In this document: one piece after another, positions 8,058 to 8,175 of the stretch
How positions within the stretch are numbered: position 1 is the stretch's first letter
How the letters are laid out: the number at the start of each line of letters is the position of its first letter
From: Pseudomonadota bacterium
GTDB taxonomy: Bacteria; Pseudomonadota; Gammaproteobacteria; Xanthomonadales; Xanthomonadaceae
Length of the DNA stretch: 8,175 bases
Direction: 5' to 3'
Assembly (NCBI GenBank): GCA_023392975.1
Contig: JAEWNA010000161.1
Coordinates: 1-8,175 of the forward strand
Made by a program: the position numbers and the translations under genes
Notes under the pieces: generated by a model
What the model saw: the letters and a program-made list of their open reading frames with translations, nothing else
What the model was told of the DNA's origin: nothing
Databases searched by the model: none

Positions 8058-8080
8058 GCCCTCGCGCCATGCGCGAGGGC
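8058..8080. terminator. Perfect 10-bp hairpin downstream of the aconitase gene
   Basis: GCCCTCGCGC (8058-8067), loop CAT, GCGCGAGGGC (8071-8080): ten perfect GC-rich pairs. It starts 32 bases after the aconitase stop on the - strand, where a transcript end is expected. No T-run follows on either strand, so it may be a Rho-dependent or hairpin-only terminator, or an mRNA-stabilising stem. The structure is certain; the role is inferred from position. Confidence 0.5.
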
Positions 8081-8112
8081 CGGGCTTCCGCCCATCGCCG
8101 GAACCCGAGGCC

Positions 8113-8175
8113 TCAATGGCTCGCGAGCTGCCGGAGCATGGAGTGCAGGATGCCGCCGTGGTGGGCGAGCCGGCG
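8113..8175 (-). CDS. acnA: Aconitate hydratase (AcnA/RpfA type), C-terminal end only
   Basis: Only the last 20 codons lie in the window; the rest is beyond the right edge. The visible residues RRLAHHGGILHSMLRQLASH end in TGA (8115-8113). They match the usual AcnA-type C-terminus, compare the GILHYVIRN ending of the E. coli enzyme. Aconitase interconverts citrate and isocitrate through a 4Fe-4S cluster in the TCA cycle. In Xanthomonas the aconitase next to rpfB is called rpfA, and the order here (aconitase, then rpfB, then rpfF on one strand) agrees. Twenty residues are weak evidence alone; the context raises confidence. Confidence 0.72.
   Translation of the reverse strand, partial: RRLAHHGGILHSMLRQLASH

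Overview
The window is a GC-rich chromosomal segment from a gammaproteobacterium of the Xanthomonadaceae/Lysobacteraceae type (Xanthomonas, Lysobacter, Luteimonas or relatives). This rests on gene content and order: lysS, then rpfG and rpfC on the + strand, facing rpfF, rpfB and the end of an aconitase gene on the - strand. That is the rpf (regulation of pathogenicity factors) locus for DSF (diffusible signal factor) cell-cell signalling, in its known chromosomal setting. I cannot name the genus from this sequence.

Layout: (1) 3-1352, the 3' part of lysS (lysyl-tRNA synthetase), cut by the left edge. (2) 1353-1581, an intergenic stretch with two GC-rich hairpins and a plausible sigma70-like promoter. 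(3) 1582-2655, rpfG (REC + HD-GYP cyclic-di-GMP phosphodiesterase), overlapping by 4 bases (4) 2652-4811, rpfC (membrane hybrid histidine kinase: HisKA-HATPase-REC-HPt). (5) A 4-bp convergent junction with a long hairpin at 4773-4800. (6) 4816-5706 on the - strand, rpfF (DSF synthase, crotonase fold). (7) 5707-6091, a 385-bp rpfF leader without an obvious promoter. (8) 6092-6121, a textbook intrinsic terminator on the - strand. (9) 6164-7864 on the - strand, rpfB (FadD-type long-chain acyl-CoA ligase). (10) 7865-8112, an rpfB leader with a perfect 10-bp hairpin. (11) 8113-8175 on the - strand, the last 20 codons of an aconitase, acnA (called rpfA in Xanthomonas).

How the genes work together, by established knowledge of the family: RpfF makes cis-2-unsaturated fatty acid signals from 3-hydroxyacyl-ACP. 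RpfC senses the signal through its N-terminal membrane domain and passes phosphate His-Asp-His-Asp to RpfG. The HD-GYP domain of RpfG then hydrolyses cyclic-di-GMP. RpfC also restrains RpfF by binding it. RpfB activates fatty acids and is linked to signal turnover. All catalytic residues I could check in RpfF, RpfC and RpfB are present.

I see no mobile elements, tRNA, CRISPR or foreign-looking DNA, and no wholly new system. The points of interest are architectural: no rpfH between rpfG and rpfC, a strong terminator separating rpfB from rpfF, a long unexplained rpfF leader, a hairpin at the tight rpfC/rpfF convergence, and altered metal-ligand positions in RpfG.
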